Positions 25,700 to 34,297 of a stretch of DNA of 64,000 nt are shown here, in pieces. The notes beneath the pieces were generated by a model. That model searched no databases. It was not told where the DNA came from and was given only the letters and a program-made list of their open reading frames with translations. The position numbers and the translations under genes were made by a program. Source of the stretch: Methanocorpusculum sp. UBA424. GTDB lineage: Archaea > Halobacteriota > Methanomicrobia > Methanomicrobiales > Methanocorpusculaceae. The first letter of the stretch is position 1. Every line of letters begins with the position of its first letter. The stretch spans positions 135,376 through 199,375 of the forward strand of contig DAHC01000005.1 of assembly GCA_002498375.1 (NCBI GenBank), in the 5' to 3' direction.

Positions 25700-26316
25700 T
25701 CGAATTTTTTGCTGAAATGGATATTATCTATAAAATAGGTCTTGCCGTTGCCTTTATTGCTATCATTGTCGCATTTTCGGCAATCGTCAGACAAAAAGAT
25801 GAAATTCATCTGCTTATCATCATTGATTTAATAGAAATAACCGGCCTTGTCGTCATCGCACTTCTCGCGACCGATCTTGCCGAAGCACTCATTCTTCCGG
25901 GACTTGTGGTGGGAGTTGCCGAGATCATGGCGGTCTCGGAATTGTGGCTCGTAAAAGAAGGGCTCCAGAATGTCCGCCCAGTCCGCCGTCTCGACATCGA
26001 AGTCCTGCATACCGCCCCGCCGATCATCGGCGCACTTCTCACCGCATACGGTATTTTCCTCACAGGATTTACCGGCGGTCTTATTGCGGGTCTCGGCCTT
26101 GCCCTGTTTTTCCTTGGAAAAGCGACGACCGAAAATTTCCTTTCATCAGAGACCGCATCCGGGTATGCCTGGGTCCTCTGGGTCCTGGCGTTTCTGATCT
26201 TCATCTTCTTCCCGAGTCAGTGGTTCCTTGCTCTTATGGCGGCGGCCGTTGGAATCATGATCAAAGTGATGGCAAAGATAGCTCTCGTTGGAACCATGCG
26301 GGGTGACGGATCATGA
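25696..26316 (+). CDS. ehaG: Eha-type hydrogenase membrane subunit (EhaG-like)
   Basis: A 206-residue polytopic membrane protein with about six hydrophobic segments and LIIIDLIEITGLVVIALLATDLAEAL near the middle. Position and size fit EhaG. It overlaps ehaF and ehaH by 4 nt each. Confidence 0.72.
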   Translation: MIEFFAEMDIIYKIGLAVAFIAIIVAFSAIVRQKDEIHLLIIIDLIEITGLVVIALLATDLAEALILPGLVVGVAEIMAVSELWLVKEGLQNVRPVRRLDIEVLHTAPPIIGALLTAYGIFLTGFTGGLIAGLGLALFFLGKATTENFLSSETASGYAWVLWVLAFLIFIFFPSQWFLALMAAAVGIMIKVMAKIALVGTMRGDGS

Positions 26317-26954
26317 TGGAATCGATTCTGGTCACGATACCGTTTGGCGATATGATCCATTATCTCTCGGGATACACCGGCGTGCTGTTTGGATTTGCCG
26401 CGGTGTTCGTTCTCCTTGCGGTAATTTCTCTTCCGGAAAAGCCGGTCGAGATCGTCTTTGGAACGGACGGCTATTCCCTGAAAGAAACACCCGTGGATCT
26501 GGCAAAGTTCCAGAGATTCATGGCCATAGCCTGCGGGATCGCAACGATCGGCGCGATCGTGACCGGAGATATCTTCAACTTCACGCTCTTTGCCGCGTTC
26601 ATCGGTGTTTTGAATATCGGGATCGTTGCCGCCGTGAAAAACAAACATGTTCTTTCGGCCGCGTTCTCCTACGGACTGGTCGTGATGATGGGAACGGTGC
26701 CTCTCTTTGCCGGAGCGGCTATTATCGCCGCAACGACCGGCACGCTTTCCATCTGGGAACTTGCGGCCGCGGGCGGCGTTCCCGTCATCGCCAAACTTCT
26801 CCTGCTGATAGGGGTTCTCGGCGAAGGAATGGCGCCTTTCTACATCGGTAAAGCCGAGATAACGCGGGCTTCCGGAGCTCCGTATATCCTGATGATCCAT
26901 GTAAGTTCTCTCCTGCTCTTCCTGCGGGTCGTGGAGATCCTCTTGACGGTGTGA
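26313..26954 (+). CDS. ehaH: Eha-type hydrogenase membrane subunit (EhaH-like)
   Basis: A 213-residue polytopic membrane protein. It has GDIFNFTLFAAFIGVLNIGIV and IAKLLLLIGVLGEGMAPFYIGKAE, which resemble shortened antiporter-like (MrpD/NuoL-type) subunits carrying a Lys in a membrane helix, expected for ion translocation. Position and size fit EhaH. Confidence 0.72.
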   Translation: MMESILVTIPFGDMIHYLSGYTGVLFGFAAVFVLLAVISLPEKPVEIVFGTDGYSLKETPVDLAKFQRFMAIACGIATIGAIVTGDIFNFTLFAAFIGVLNIGIVAAVKNKHVLSAAFSYGLVVMMGTVPLFAGAAIIAATTGTLSIWELAAAGGVPVIAKLLLLIGVLGEGMAPFYIGKAEITRASGAPYILMIHVSSLLLFLRVVEILLTV

Positions 26955-26956
26955 TT

Positions 26957-27148
26957 ATGAAAAAACCAGCATACATCCTACTTGCAGTCCTCTTTGCCTG
27001 CGCTGCAGTCATCTCGGCAGTGCTTGCCGACGGAAATCCGTACTGGGTCCTTCTGTTGATCGTATCGGTTCCTGGGTTTTTGATCTCCGTGATTCTTGCA
27101 TGTACCGCCGGTTCAAAAGACGGAGATATTCCGTTTGTGGGGTACTGA
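26957..27148 (+). CDS. ehaI: Eha-type hydrogenase small membrane subunit (EhaI-like)
   Basis: A protein of about 63 residues with two hydrophobic segments. The start may be ATG 26957 or GTG 26951, the latter overlapping the ehaH stop as GTGA. The size matches EhaI. The next gene starts 1 nt after its stop. Confidence 0.65.
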   Translation: MKKPAYILLAVLFACAAVISAVLADGNPYWVLLLIVSVPGFLISVILACTAGSKDGDIPFVGY

Positions 27149-27149
27149 T

Positions 27150-28007
27150 ATGATAGAATTTCTTCTTCTCCTGATCTTTGCGGTCTTCTTCGGTCTTCTT
27201 CTGCACGGGATCCACCGGAAAGTCATCGCACGGATCCAGAAACGTCCGGGACCGCCGTTCTGGCAGGAGATACTGCATACGCTGAAGTTCTCCTTCAAAC
27301 AGACGTGGATCCCAAGGACCGCGAGTCAGGTCATGTATGTTGCGATCGTCCTGATCGCGATAGGGATCTGGACCGCCGCACTCTATGTTTTCTGTATCGG
27401 CGGAAGTCTGCTTCTGATCTTTGCCTTCTACATGCTCCATAAGATCGTGGAGCACGGGACCGGTCTTTCTTCCGGCTCTCCCTACACCAAGTTCGGCGCG
27501 ATCAGATCGGTCATGTCCGCCGCAGCGGAACTCCCGCTTCTTGTCACCGTGTCGGTCGTCTATCTCTTTACGGGAACACTGTCCATTTCGGGAATTGCCG
27601 GATGGGAAGCCGCAAATGTTCCGCTTATCGGCATCGCTTTACCGGCGGCGGTCTCGCTTTACCTGATCATTCTGTCGAAGGCACACTACGGTCCCTTCTC
27701 TGTAATAGAAGCCAAGGAACTCGTTTCGGGATACTGGACCGAACACTTCGGCGGATGGCGTGCGCTTTTGAACATCGCCCTTTCCCTGAAGACATTCGTG
27801 CTTATCTCCGTCTTCATCGTCGTGTTCATTGGCGTTCTGCCCTGGTGGCTTTTCCTCATCGTCATGATCCTTGTGATGGTCTCGGTCTCCTTTATCTGCG
27901 CAACGACCCCCATGCTCACACCGTACAACACGGTCCTCATACAGACGATCTGGACCGGGGTTGTCTGTCTTTACGGCGTAATCGTCTGGGTGGTGATGAT
28001 ATCATGA
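27150..28007 (+). CDS. ehaJ: Eha-type hydrogenase NuoH-like membrane subunit (EhaJ)
   Basis: A protein of about 285 residues with seven or eight membrane segments. It has the NuoH/HyfC-family signature LHGIHRKVIARIQKRPGPP near the N-terminus and SVIEAKELVSGYWTEHFGG near the middle, the acidic loop that faces the catalytic subunits. It anchors the hydrogenase module to the membrane arm. I chose ATG 27150; the open frame extends upstream into ehaI, which is unlikely to be translated in that frame. Confidence 0.85.
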   Translation: MIEFLLLLIFAVFFGLLLHGIHRKVIARIQKRPGPPFWQEILHTLKFSFKQTWIPRTASQVMYVAIVLIAIGIWTAALYVFCIGGSLLLIFAFYMLHKIVEHGTGLSSGSPYTKFGAIRSVMSAAAELPLLVTVSVVYLFTGTLSISGIAGWEAANVPLIGIALPAAVSLYLIILSKAHYGPFSVIEAKELVSGYWTEHFGGWRALLNIALSLKTFVLISVFIVVFIGVLPWWLFLIVMILVMVSVSFICATTPMLTPYNTVLIQTIWTGVVCLYGVIVWVVMIS

Positions 28008-28252
28008 AGTATATTCCATTCGCTGCCGCCGCAGGAGCGGGATTCTATATCATTCTCATGCTGATAGAATCATCTCTCCATCCGGCAGCTCTGCCGGGAG
28101 CTCTTCTCGGCTCTCTCCTTCTTGGCCTTCTTGCGACATTGTTCGTCTGGAAGAGTGACCATGCGAAACATACCGGCGAGATGGTCCTTATCTGGGTGAT
28201 GATCTTCTGTTTCGTCATCTACGGGCTTCTTCGCTTCTGGGGGGTTGTATGA
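28004..28252 (+). CDS. Eha-type hydrogenase small membrane subunit (EhaK/L-like)
   Basis: An 82-residue protein with three hydrophobic segments (MKYIPFAAAAGAGFYIILMLI; LLGSLLLGLLATLFVW; VLIWVMIFCFVIYGLL). It sits where EhaK and EhaL lie in reference operons, but only one gene is present, so one of the two is missing or merged. It overlaps its neighbours by 4 nt. Confidence 0.65.
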   Translation: MKYIPFAAAAGAGFYIILMLIESSLHPAALPGALLGSLLLGLLATLFVWKSDHAKHTGEMVLIWVMIFCFVIYGLLRFWGVV

Positions 28253-28608
28253 AACTTATGTATGAACGGGATCTCAGTCCCATGAAACTCACGTCCCTTA
28301 ACGGGGTCCGGCAGAACGCCGCTGCGATTGCCCTTTCGAAGCGGCTTGGGATATCCCGCCAGCGTATGCGGAAGATACTGATTGCAAAGTGCGATTTAAT
28401 CACTCTGGAAAATCTTGGATCTCGTTATGACGCGGCCGAGATACAGGCCGCGTCGGATGAGATCGGAAACGCTCTTTCCCTTCATCATCTTTCAACAGCT
28501 GCAGGCCTCCTCTCAAAGGAACGGGCCGATCATTACCGTGCTCTGGCACAGGAGAAGGAAGCCGATCTTTCCGACATCCGCCGTGCCATTCTGGAGGAGA
28601 TTTCATGA
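28249..28608 (+). CDS. ehaM: Eha-associated soluble protein, DUF1959 (EhaM)
   Basis: A 119-residue soluble, mainly helical protein, MKLMYERDLSPMKL..., containing RLGISRQRMRKILIAKCD. This matches the DUF1959/EhaM family found only within eha operons. It is likely to be an assembly or cytoplasmic accessory subunit. It overlaps both neighbours by 4 nt. Confidence 0.78.
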   Translation: MKLMYERDLSPMKLTSLNGVRQNAAAIALSKRLGISRQRMRKILIAKCDLITLENLGSRYDAAEIQAASDEIGNALSLHHLSTAAGLLSKERADHYRALAQEKEADLSDIRRAILEEIS

Positions 28609-29084
28609 GTATTCTGCAGCAGCTCAAAAATGCCGTTCGGCAGCGTTCGATCCATGTATGCTATGTGAACACAGGATCCTGTAACGGATGTGATATAGAG
28701 ATCCTTGCCTGTCTCGCTCCGAGATATGATATCGAACAGTACGGCATCTATGTTCACAACAATCCACGAGAGGCTGATGTGATCCTCGTAACCGGGGGAA
28801 TGTCTCCTCAGTGGATCGACAAATTACCCGATCTCTGGGACCGGGTTCCCGAGCCGAAAGCGGTAGTGACGATCGGCAACTGCCCGATCTCCGGGTGCGT
28901 GTTCAACCGTCCCGGGAAACTGATCGATCCGCCGGTCAGCAAATATATTCCCGTCACGGCGGCCGTACCCGGCTGTCCTCCGCGTCCGTCGGAAATAATC
29001 TCGGCGATTCTCGGCGCCGCCGATATCCTTTTCAAAGATTATGAGGTCCATCAAAAGGAGAAGGAAGGAGGTGGTCAATCATGA
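28605..29084 (+). CDS. ehaN: Eha [NiFe]-hydrogenase small subunit
   Basis: A 159-residue small (electron-transfer) subunit of a group 4 [NiFe]-hydrogenase. The ligands for the proximal [4Fe-4S] cluster are visible in NTGSCNGCDIEI (C26, C29), TIGNCPISGCVF and VPGCPPRPSEI. It pairs with the large subunit encoded next, with a 4-nt overlap. Confidence 0.9.
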   Translation: MSILQQLKNAVRQRSIHVCYVNTGSCNGCDIEILACLAPRYDIEQYGIYVHNNPREADVILVTGGMSPQWIDKLPDLWDRVPEPKAVVTIGNCPISGCVFNRPGKLIDPPVSKYIPVTAAVPGCPPRPSEIISAILGAADILFKDYEVHQKEKEGGGQS

Positions 29085-30166
29085 AAAAAGTAGTTGACGT
29101 ATCCCTGCCGGTCGGTCCGATTCATCCCTGCTTCAAAGAACCCTGCAGGATCAAATGCGAAACGCGGGGGGAGCGCGTCGTGACCACCGAAGTGGAACTC
29201 GGATATGTGAAAAAGGGAATCGAAAAAATCATGATCGGACGACCCTGGCAGGAGACGATCTTCCTTGCGGAAAGGGTCTGCGGTATCTGCTCAGTCGTCC
29301 ACAATACGGTGATCGTTGAAGCTCTGGAGAAGATCAGCGGGATCACGGTTCCCCGAAGGGCCGGACTTCTTCGTCTGATCTTAAATGAACTTGACCGTAT
29401 CCAGAGTCATCTTCTTGCGAACTATTCATACTGCTACACGATCGAGCATGAAACACTCGGCATGTATCTGCTGAATCTTCGTGAGACCGCGATGGATTCG
29501 CTTGAAATGATGACCGGGACCAGGGTCATGGCGGCATATGTCGTTCCAGGCGGCGTGCGTGAAGATTTATCCGCAGATAACGCCGCAAAGATCCTTGAAG
29601 CGACCTATCATATCGAAGCCGAACTGAAACGCTTTGTAAGGATGTTCGAGACCGGACCGATGATCGGTCTCCGGTCGAAAGGTATCGGCGTTCTCTCGAT
29701 GGAGGACGCGCTTGCCTCAGGCGTGGTCGGCCCGACTGCCCGTGCCGCCGGTCTTTCCCGCGATGCCAGAAAGGAGGATCCTTTGTATCTTGAGATGGGC
29801 TGGCATATGATCACGAGGACCGAAAGCGACAACTATGCCAGAATCATGCTCAGATTCGATGAACTCTACCAGTCTCTGACTCTGATCAGAAACGGTATTG
29901 CGGCTCTCGAACCTGGAAAAATCCGTAACGGCGGTGAGATGAAAGCAGGCCGCATCAAACACACGATCGAAGCGCCGAGGGGAGACCTCACCTACGATAT
30001 CGAGATCGACTCTGCCGGTCAGGTGGTTTTCGTTTCGATCCAGACCCCGTCAATTCCGAACATCGAAGTGGCGACCCATGCAATGATGAAAAATCTGGCG
30101 TCTGCGGCTGATGTGACATCCACATTCATCAGCGCTGACCCGTGTATTGCCTGTGCGGAGCGGTAG
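29081..30166 (+). CDS. ehaO: Eha [NiFe]-hydrogenase large subunit
   Basis: Catalytic subunit of 361 residues. Both Ni-binding C-x-x-C motifs are intact: RVCGICSVVH (C67, C70) and the C-terminal DPCIACAER (C355, C358), so it should be a true H2-reactive enzyme and not a Ni-free homologue. As in other group 4 enzymes the C-terminus is short after the second motif. With the membrane subunits it would use an ion gradient to push electrons from H2 to ferredoxin. Confidence 0.93.
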   Translation: MKKVVDVSLPVGPIHPCFKEPCRIKCETRGERVVTTEVELGYVKKGIEKIMIGRPWQETIFLAERVCGICSVVHNTVIVEALEKISGITVPRRAGLLRLILNELDRIQSHLLANYSYCYTIEHETLGMYLLNLRETAMDSLEMMTGTRVMAAYVVPGGVREDLSADNAAKILEATYHIEAELKRFVRMFETGPMIGLRSKGIGVLSMEDALASGVVGPTARAAGLSRDARKEDPLYLEMGWHMITRTESDNYARIMLRFDELYQSLTLIRNGIAALEPGKIRNGGEMKAGRIKHTIEAPRGDLTYDIEIDSAGQVVFVSIQTPSIPNIEVATHAMMKNLASAADVTSTFISADPCIACAER

Positions 30167-30167
30167 A

Positions 30168-30764
30168 ATGACGGTCTTCACGTATCTCAGAGAGTTCTGC
30201 CGTCTGTCCTGGCTTAAGGCGTTTTTCACCGTGAAAACACCGCCGCTGACAAAGCCGTCCTACTTCCGGGACTTTCCCGAACTTACCGGAAAAGAATGCA
30301 CGCACTGTCTTTCCTGTAAAATGATCTGTCCATGCCCCGGTGCGATCGATGTTGTCCAGACGGACGGCGTCTGGAATCCTCAGATCACGCAGGGTCACTG
30401 CGTTCGCTGCGGATACTGCGTGGAAGCCTGCCCCGAGGGAGTTCTGACAAGCGGCGACCTCCTTGCACGTAAAAAAGAGCAGGGACTGGTATTCGCCCAC
30501 GAATACATCATCAAAATCGACACCGGAAAATGCATGGGGTGCGGAAACTGCACGACCGCATGTCCGGTAAACCGGGAGATCGACCCGCATATGGGTGCGG
30601 GCGGGACCTCTCTTTCGAGTGATGTTCTGATCCGCGTCGAACACGGGAAAAACACGGTCAAGCACAATGAACGATGTAAAGGATGCAAAGTGTGTATGAC
30701 CACCTGCCCGAATGGTGCGATCCATGTGATCAGGAATGTTGCCGCTTTGCAGGAGGACAGATAA
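30168..30764 (+). CDS. Polyferredoxin with four [4Fe-4S] motifs
   Basis: A protein of about 198 residues with four C-x-x-C-x-x-C-x-x-x-C motifs: CTHCLSCKMICP, CVRCGYCVEACP, CMGCGNCTTACP and CKGCKVCMTTCP. It lies 1 nt after ehaO and directly abuts fwdA, whose ATG follows its TAA immediately; its last codons carry the ribosome site AGGAGGA. It probably wires the hydrogenase to formylmethanofuran dehydrogenase, similar to EhaP/EhaQ or FwdF/G-type proteins. I chose ATG 30168; an upstream in-frame TTG is weaker. Confidence 0.85.
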   Translation: MTVFTYLREFCRLSWLKAFFTVKTPPLTKPSYFRDFPELTGKECTHCLSCKMICPCPGAIDVVQTDGVWNPQITQGHCVRCGYCVEACPEGVLTSGDLLARKKEQGLVFAHEYIIKIDTGKCMGCGNCTTACPVNREIDPHMGAGGTSLSSDVLIRVEHGKNTVKHNERCKGCKVCMTTCPNGAIHVIRNVAALQEDR

Positions 30765-32465
30765 ATGGATTATATCATCAATAACGCCTATGTGGTCGAC
30801 CCGATCAATAAAATATCCGGCGAGATCAGGGACATCTTCGTCTCAAACGGCAGAATCACCGATGAGGAGCCCAAAGGAGCCGAAGTCATCGATGCCGGCG
30901 GATGTCTGACCCTTCCGGGAGGAATAGACTCCCATACGCATATCTGCGGAACGAAGGTGAACTTCGGCAGGTACATGAGTCCCGAGGATATGCGGGCGGG
31001 AAGGGCTCCCCGGAGAAAGGGGATGCGTGCCGTGTCCGGATACAGTATCCCGACAACCTACGGGAACAGTTATCGGTATGCGCTTATGGGGTATACTACG
31101 CTCACCGAAGGAGCAATGGCCCCGCTTGAAGCCCGGCATACCCATGAGGAGTTCAAACACACGCCTCTTCAGGACGGTCTTGTTCTCACCCTCTTCGACG
31201 GTGACTGGGGAGTCATGCGTGCCGTAGCCTCCGGAGACATAAAGCGGGCGGCCGCGCTTATCGCCTGGCGGCTCGATGCCGTGAAAGGCTACGGGGTCAA
31301 ACTGACCAATCCACTTGGCGCCGAGATGTGGAGCTGGGGAAAGAATGTGGAATGCATCAGAAAGCCTATTCCCGACTTCGACCTCAGCCCTGCCGAGTAT
31401 ATCAAAGGAGTGATCGAGGCGAACGAAATGCTTGGTCTTCCGCATTCCGTGCATCTTCACTGCAATAATCTGGGAAAGCCGGGGAACTACACCTGCACGA
31501 TCGGAACGATGGGGCTTGTTCCCGATCTGAATACAAAACGGCAGACCGCCTATCTCACGCACGTTCAGTTCCACGCATACGGCGGAACCGGCTGGAACGA
31601 TTTCTGCTCGAAGTCGGAACCGGTCGCAAACATGGTGAACCTGCGTCCCCAGGTCACCATCGACATGGGGCAGGTGATGTTTGGGCGGACCACGACCATG
31701 ACGGCCGACGGTCCGATGGAGTTCAATCTGTATCGTCTCCATCAGGACAAATGGAGTAATCACGATGTCGAACTGGAAACCGCGTCAGGTGTTATCCCGG
31801 TGATCTACCGGCGCAAAAATCTGGTGAACAGCATCATGTGGTCTATCGGCCTTGAACTGGCTCTGCTGGTGAAAAACCCCTGGCAGTGTCTCCTTACAAC
31901 AGACAACCCCAACGGTGCTCCGTTCGTCAAGTATCCCGAGATCATCGGTCTCCTCATGAGCAAGGAGTATCGTGACCGCGAGTTTGCCACCGTCCATGCA
32001 AAGACCGCAAGCAGGGTAGTTCTTCCTGCGCTGGACCGTGAGCTGACCTTCGAAGAGATCGCCGTAATGACGCGGGCCGGTCAGGCGCGTGCTCTGGGTC
32101 TTATCGAACGAGGAAAAGGACATCTTGGTCCCGGCGCCGAGGCCGACATCGCGGTTTATCCGATCAAACCTGAAAAGATCGATCCGTCCAGACAGTATGC
32201 CGAGATCATCCGGAGTTTTGCCCAGACGAAGTATACCATGAAGCTTGGCGTGATGATCTCGAAGGATGATCAGATCCTTGCGGACAATCAGAACCGCACG
32301 TTCTGGTGCAGCCCGCAGGTTCCAAAGGAATACGATATGTCGAAAGATCCCGAATTGATTCGCACGTTTGACCGGTATTACACGATCAGAATGGAAAATT
32401 ATGCCGTTGATGAGGATTATTATCTCACGAAGAGTATGAAAATCGAAACGGAGACGATGTTATGA
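30765..32465 (+). CDS. fwdA: Formylmethanofuran dehydrogenase subunit A
   Basis: A 566-residue amidohydrolase-fold subunit that condenses formate with methanofuran, the second half-reaction of CO2 fixation in methanogenesis. It has the metal-binding GGIDSHTHICG motif, KGYGVKLTNPLG, HLHCNNLGKPGNY and the late TTDNPNGAPF acidic motif. The length is normal. It overlaps fwdC by 4 nt. Confidence 0.95.
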   Translation: MDYIINNAYVVDPINKISGEIRDIFVSNGRITDEEPKGAEVIDAGGCLTLPGGIDSHTHICGTKVNFGRYMSPEDMRAGRAPRRKGMRAVSGYSIPTTYGNSYRYALMGYTTLTEGAMAPLEARHTHEEFKHTPLQDGLVLTLFDGDWGVMRAVASGDIKRAAALIAWRLDAVKGYGVKLTNPLGAEMWSWGKNVECIRKPIPDFDLSPAEYIKGVIEANEMLGLPHSVHLHCNNLGKPGNYTCTIGTMGLVPDLNTKRQTAYLTHVQFHAYGGTGWNDFCSKSEPVANMVNLRPQVTIDMGQVMFGRTTTMTADGPMEFNLYRLHQDKWSNHDVELETASGVIPVIYRRKNLVNSIMWSIGLELALLVKNPWQCLLTTDNPNGAPFVKYPEIIGLLMSKEYRDREFATVHAKTASRVVLPALDRELTFEEIAVMTRAGQARALGLIERGKGHLGPGAEADIAVYPIKPEKIDPSRQYAEIIRSFAQTKYTMKLGVMISKDDQILADNQNRTFWCSPQVPKEYDMSKDPELIRTFDRYYTIRMENYAVDEDYYLTKSMKIETETML

Positions 32466-33232
32466 GACGTGTTACGCTTATCCTACGTGATGATGTCGAT
32501 CCGTATCTTCCGATCGAAGCCGAAGCAATATCCCCGGAGATCTTTTCAAAAAGGATCGATGTTTCCGTTTATGTGGGAAATGAGCGAAAGCGCATCACGG
32601 ATGTGTTTGATATCAGGGTCGACGGCGAGGCAGCAGGTCCTGCGGCAACCGAGATCATCCTTGTTGGAGACTGTCATCAGGTAAAACGGGTCGGAGAGTA
32701 CATGACCAACGGGAAGATCATTGTCGAAGGGAATGTCGGAATGCACTGCGGCGACTTCATGGCCGGCGGCACCATCGAGATCGGGGGAAATGCCGGGGAC
32801 TGGCTTGGCCGCGAGATGCTTGGCGGCAGCATCATCTGTCATGGAAATGCCGGCAACTACTGCGGCTCAGGATACCGCGGAGGGAGAAAAGGTGTCCGCG
32901 GCGGCGAGATCCTTGTTGAAGGCAATGTCGGGGATTACTGCGCCGAGTGTCTGTTCGGGGGGCTGGTCCATGTAAAAGGAAATGCCGGCATTCATGCGGG
33001 CAGTAATATGAAAGGCGGAAAACTGCTGATCGAAGGAGACTGTCTGATGCCCTGCGGAGATATGTTCGCCGGAGAAGCGACTGTGTACGGGCACGTGACC
33101 GATTTTCTGCCGACGTTTCGGGAGATCGGCAAGGTCACGGAATCGGGGCATCATCTCACGGTTTTTCAGGGAGATGTTGCCCACAGAAATGCAAAAGGCA
33201 CGCTTCGGGTCGGGTCATTTGACCGGATCTAA
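32462..33232 (+). CDS. fwdC: Formylmethanofuran dehydrogenase subunit C
   Basis: A 256-residue subunit built largely of a right-handed beta-helix. About seven G-x-x-G repeats are seen between residues 90 and 205 (for example VEGNVGMHCGDFMAGG, IGGNAGDWLGREMLGG, VEGNVGDYCAECLFGG), as in the glutamate synthase C-terminal fold. It is the structural partner of FwdA. It is the last gene of the eha-fwd chain and converges on modC, 9 nt away. Confidence 0.94.
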   Translation: MRRVTLILRDDVDPYLPIEAEAISPEIFSKRIDVSVYVGNERKRITDVFDIRVDGEAAGPAATEIILVGDCHQVKRVGEYMTNGKIIVEGNVGMHCGDFMAGGTIEIGGNAGDWLGREMLGGSIICHGNAGNYCGSGYRGGRKGVRGGEILVEGNVGDYCAECLFGGLVHVKGNAGIHAGSNMKGGKLLIEGDCLMPCGDMFAGEATVYGHVTDFLPTFREIGKVTESGHHLTVFQGDVAHRNAKGTLRVGSFDRI

Positions 33233-33241
33233 GCATCTTTT

Positions 33242-34297
33242 TTATGCAAATATGTGAACTGCCGTTGCTTTGAATGTTACAACAACGACATCGCCTTTTT
33301 TCAGGGAAAGTCTCTCGACCGACTGAGGTGTGAGTGCCGCTGCAAGAGAGATCCCGATATCTACATAGACCAGCATCTCAAGACCGCTTGGACGAATATC
33401 GGTGATTTTTCCCTGGAACGAGTTGATAGCGGATGATGTCAGTTTTTCCCGGGAGATGATCAGTTCCTCGGGACGGATCTCCACATTCACCACACCGGAT
33501 AATGTTGTCACCGCTCTGAGGTAGATTTCGCCGATCTTTACACATACCTTCCCGGTTTTTCCAATATGGATCTCACCGCGGTACAGATTCGGATTCTCCG
33601 ATACCGAAAATCCATACGTTGGATCATGAATGATCTCCTCGGGCGTTCCTGTGGCGACGATCGTCCCGCGTTTGATCACCGATACGCGGTCCGCGATCGA
33701 AAGGGCATCTATGATCGAGTGGGTGACGAGAATACAGGGGATATTTTCCGCCCTGATCACGGAGGCGAGTTCCCGCCGCATATTCTCCTGGGTTTTCACA
33801 TCGAGTGCGGCGAGCGGTTCGTCAAGGAGGAGAAGCGCGGGTCTTGGAGCGAGCGAGCGTGCAAGGGCCGTTCTCTGACGCTGACCGCCGGATAACCGCG
33901 TCACCGGTTCGTCGGCGATCTGTTCAAGCCCCATGCGGGCGATGAGCTCATTGGTTCGTGCCTGAATCTCCTCTTTTGGTCTCTTTCTCACGGCAAGGCC
34001 GTATGCGATGTTTTCCCTCACGGTCATGTGCGGGAACAGCGCATAATTCTGGAACATGTAACTGATGTTCCGCATTTCCGGATCTATATGCAGGCGGGCC
34101 GCGGAATCACAGAGGACCTGGCCGTTCAGCATTATTCTGCCCGTTTCCGGCTTCATAAGGCCTGAGAGGATCTTCAGTGTGGTCGATTTCCCTGACCCGT
34201 TCTCTCCGATAAGCGCAAGCGTCTCTCCGGGCTGAACGGTCAGATCGACGTTCATCGTAAAATCTCTGAGCTGCCGGCTGAATGATGCTTCAAGCAT
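33242..34297 (-). CDS. modC: Molybdate/tungstate ABC transporter ATPase
   Basis: ATPase of a molybdate-type importer, about 351 residues. Walker A is GENGSGKST, the signature is LSGGQRQR and Walker B is LLLLDEPLAALD. The C-terminal third (about residues 235-351) is a TOBE-like oxyanion-binding domain that often senses substrate. I chose ATG 34297, which overlaps the permease gene by 8 nt; an in-frame GTG at 34318 is less likely. The fwd genes nearby need Mo or W, so the context fits. Confidence 0.9.
   Translation of the reverse strand: MLEASFSRQLRDFTMNVDLTVQPGETLALIGENGSGKSTTLKILSGLMKPETGRIMLNGQVLCDSAARLHIDPEMRNISYMFQNYALFPHMTVRENIAYGLAVRKRPKEEIQARTNELIARMGLEQIADEPVTRLSGGQRQRTALARSLAPRPALLLLDEPLAALDVKTQENMRRELASVIRAENIPCILVTHSIIDALSIADRVSVIKRGTIVATGTPEEIIHDPTYGFSVSENPNLYRGEIHIGKTGKVCVKIGEIYLRAVTTLSGVVNVEIRPEELIISREKLTSSAINSFQGKITDIRPSGLEMLVYVDIGISLAAALTPQSVERLSLKKGDVVVVTFKATAVHIFA

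Noticed and set aside
27602..28003. Long N-terminal extension of the EhaK/L-like protein
   Set aside because: It overlaps ehaJ in a different frame and has a composition unlike a membrane subunit; ATG 28004 fits the operon spacing.
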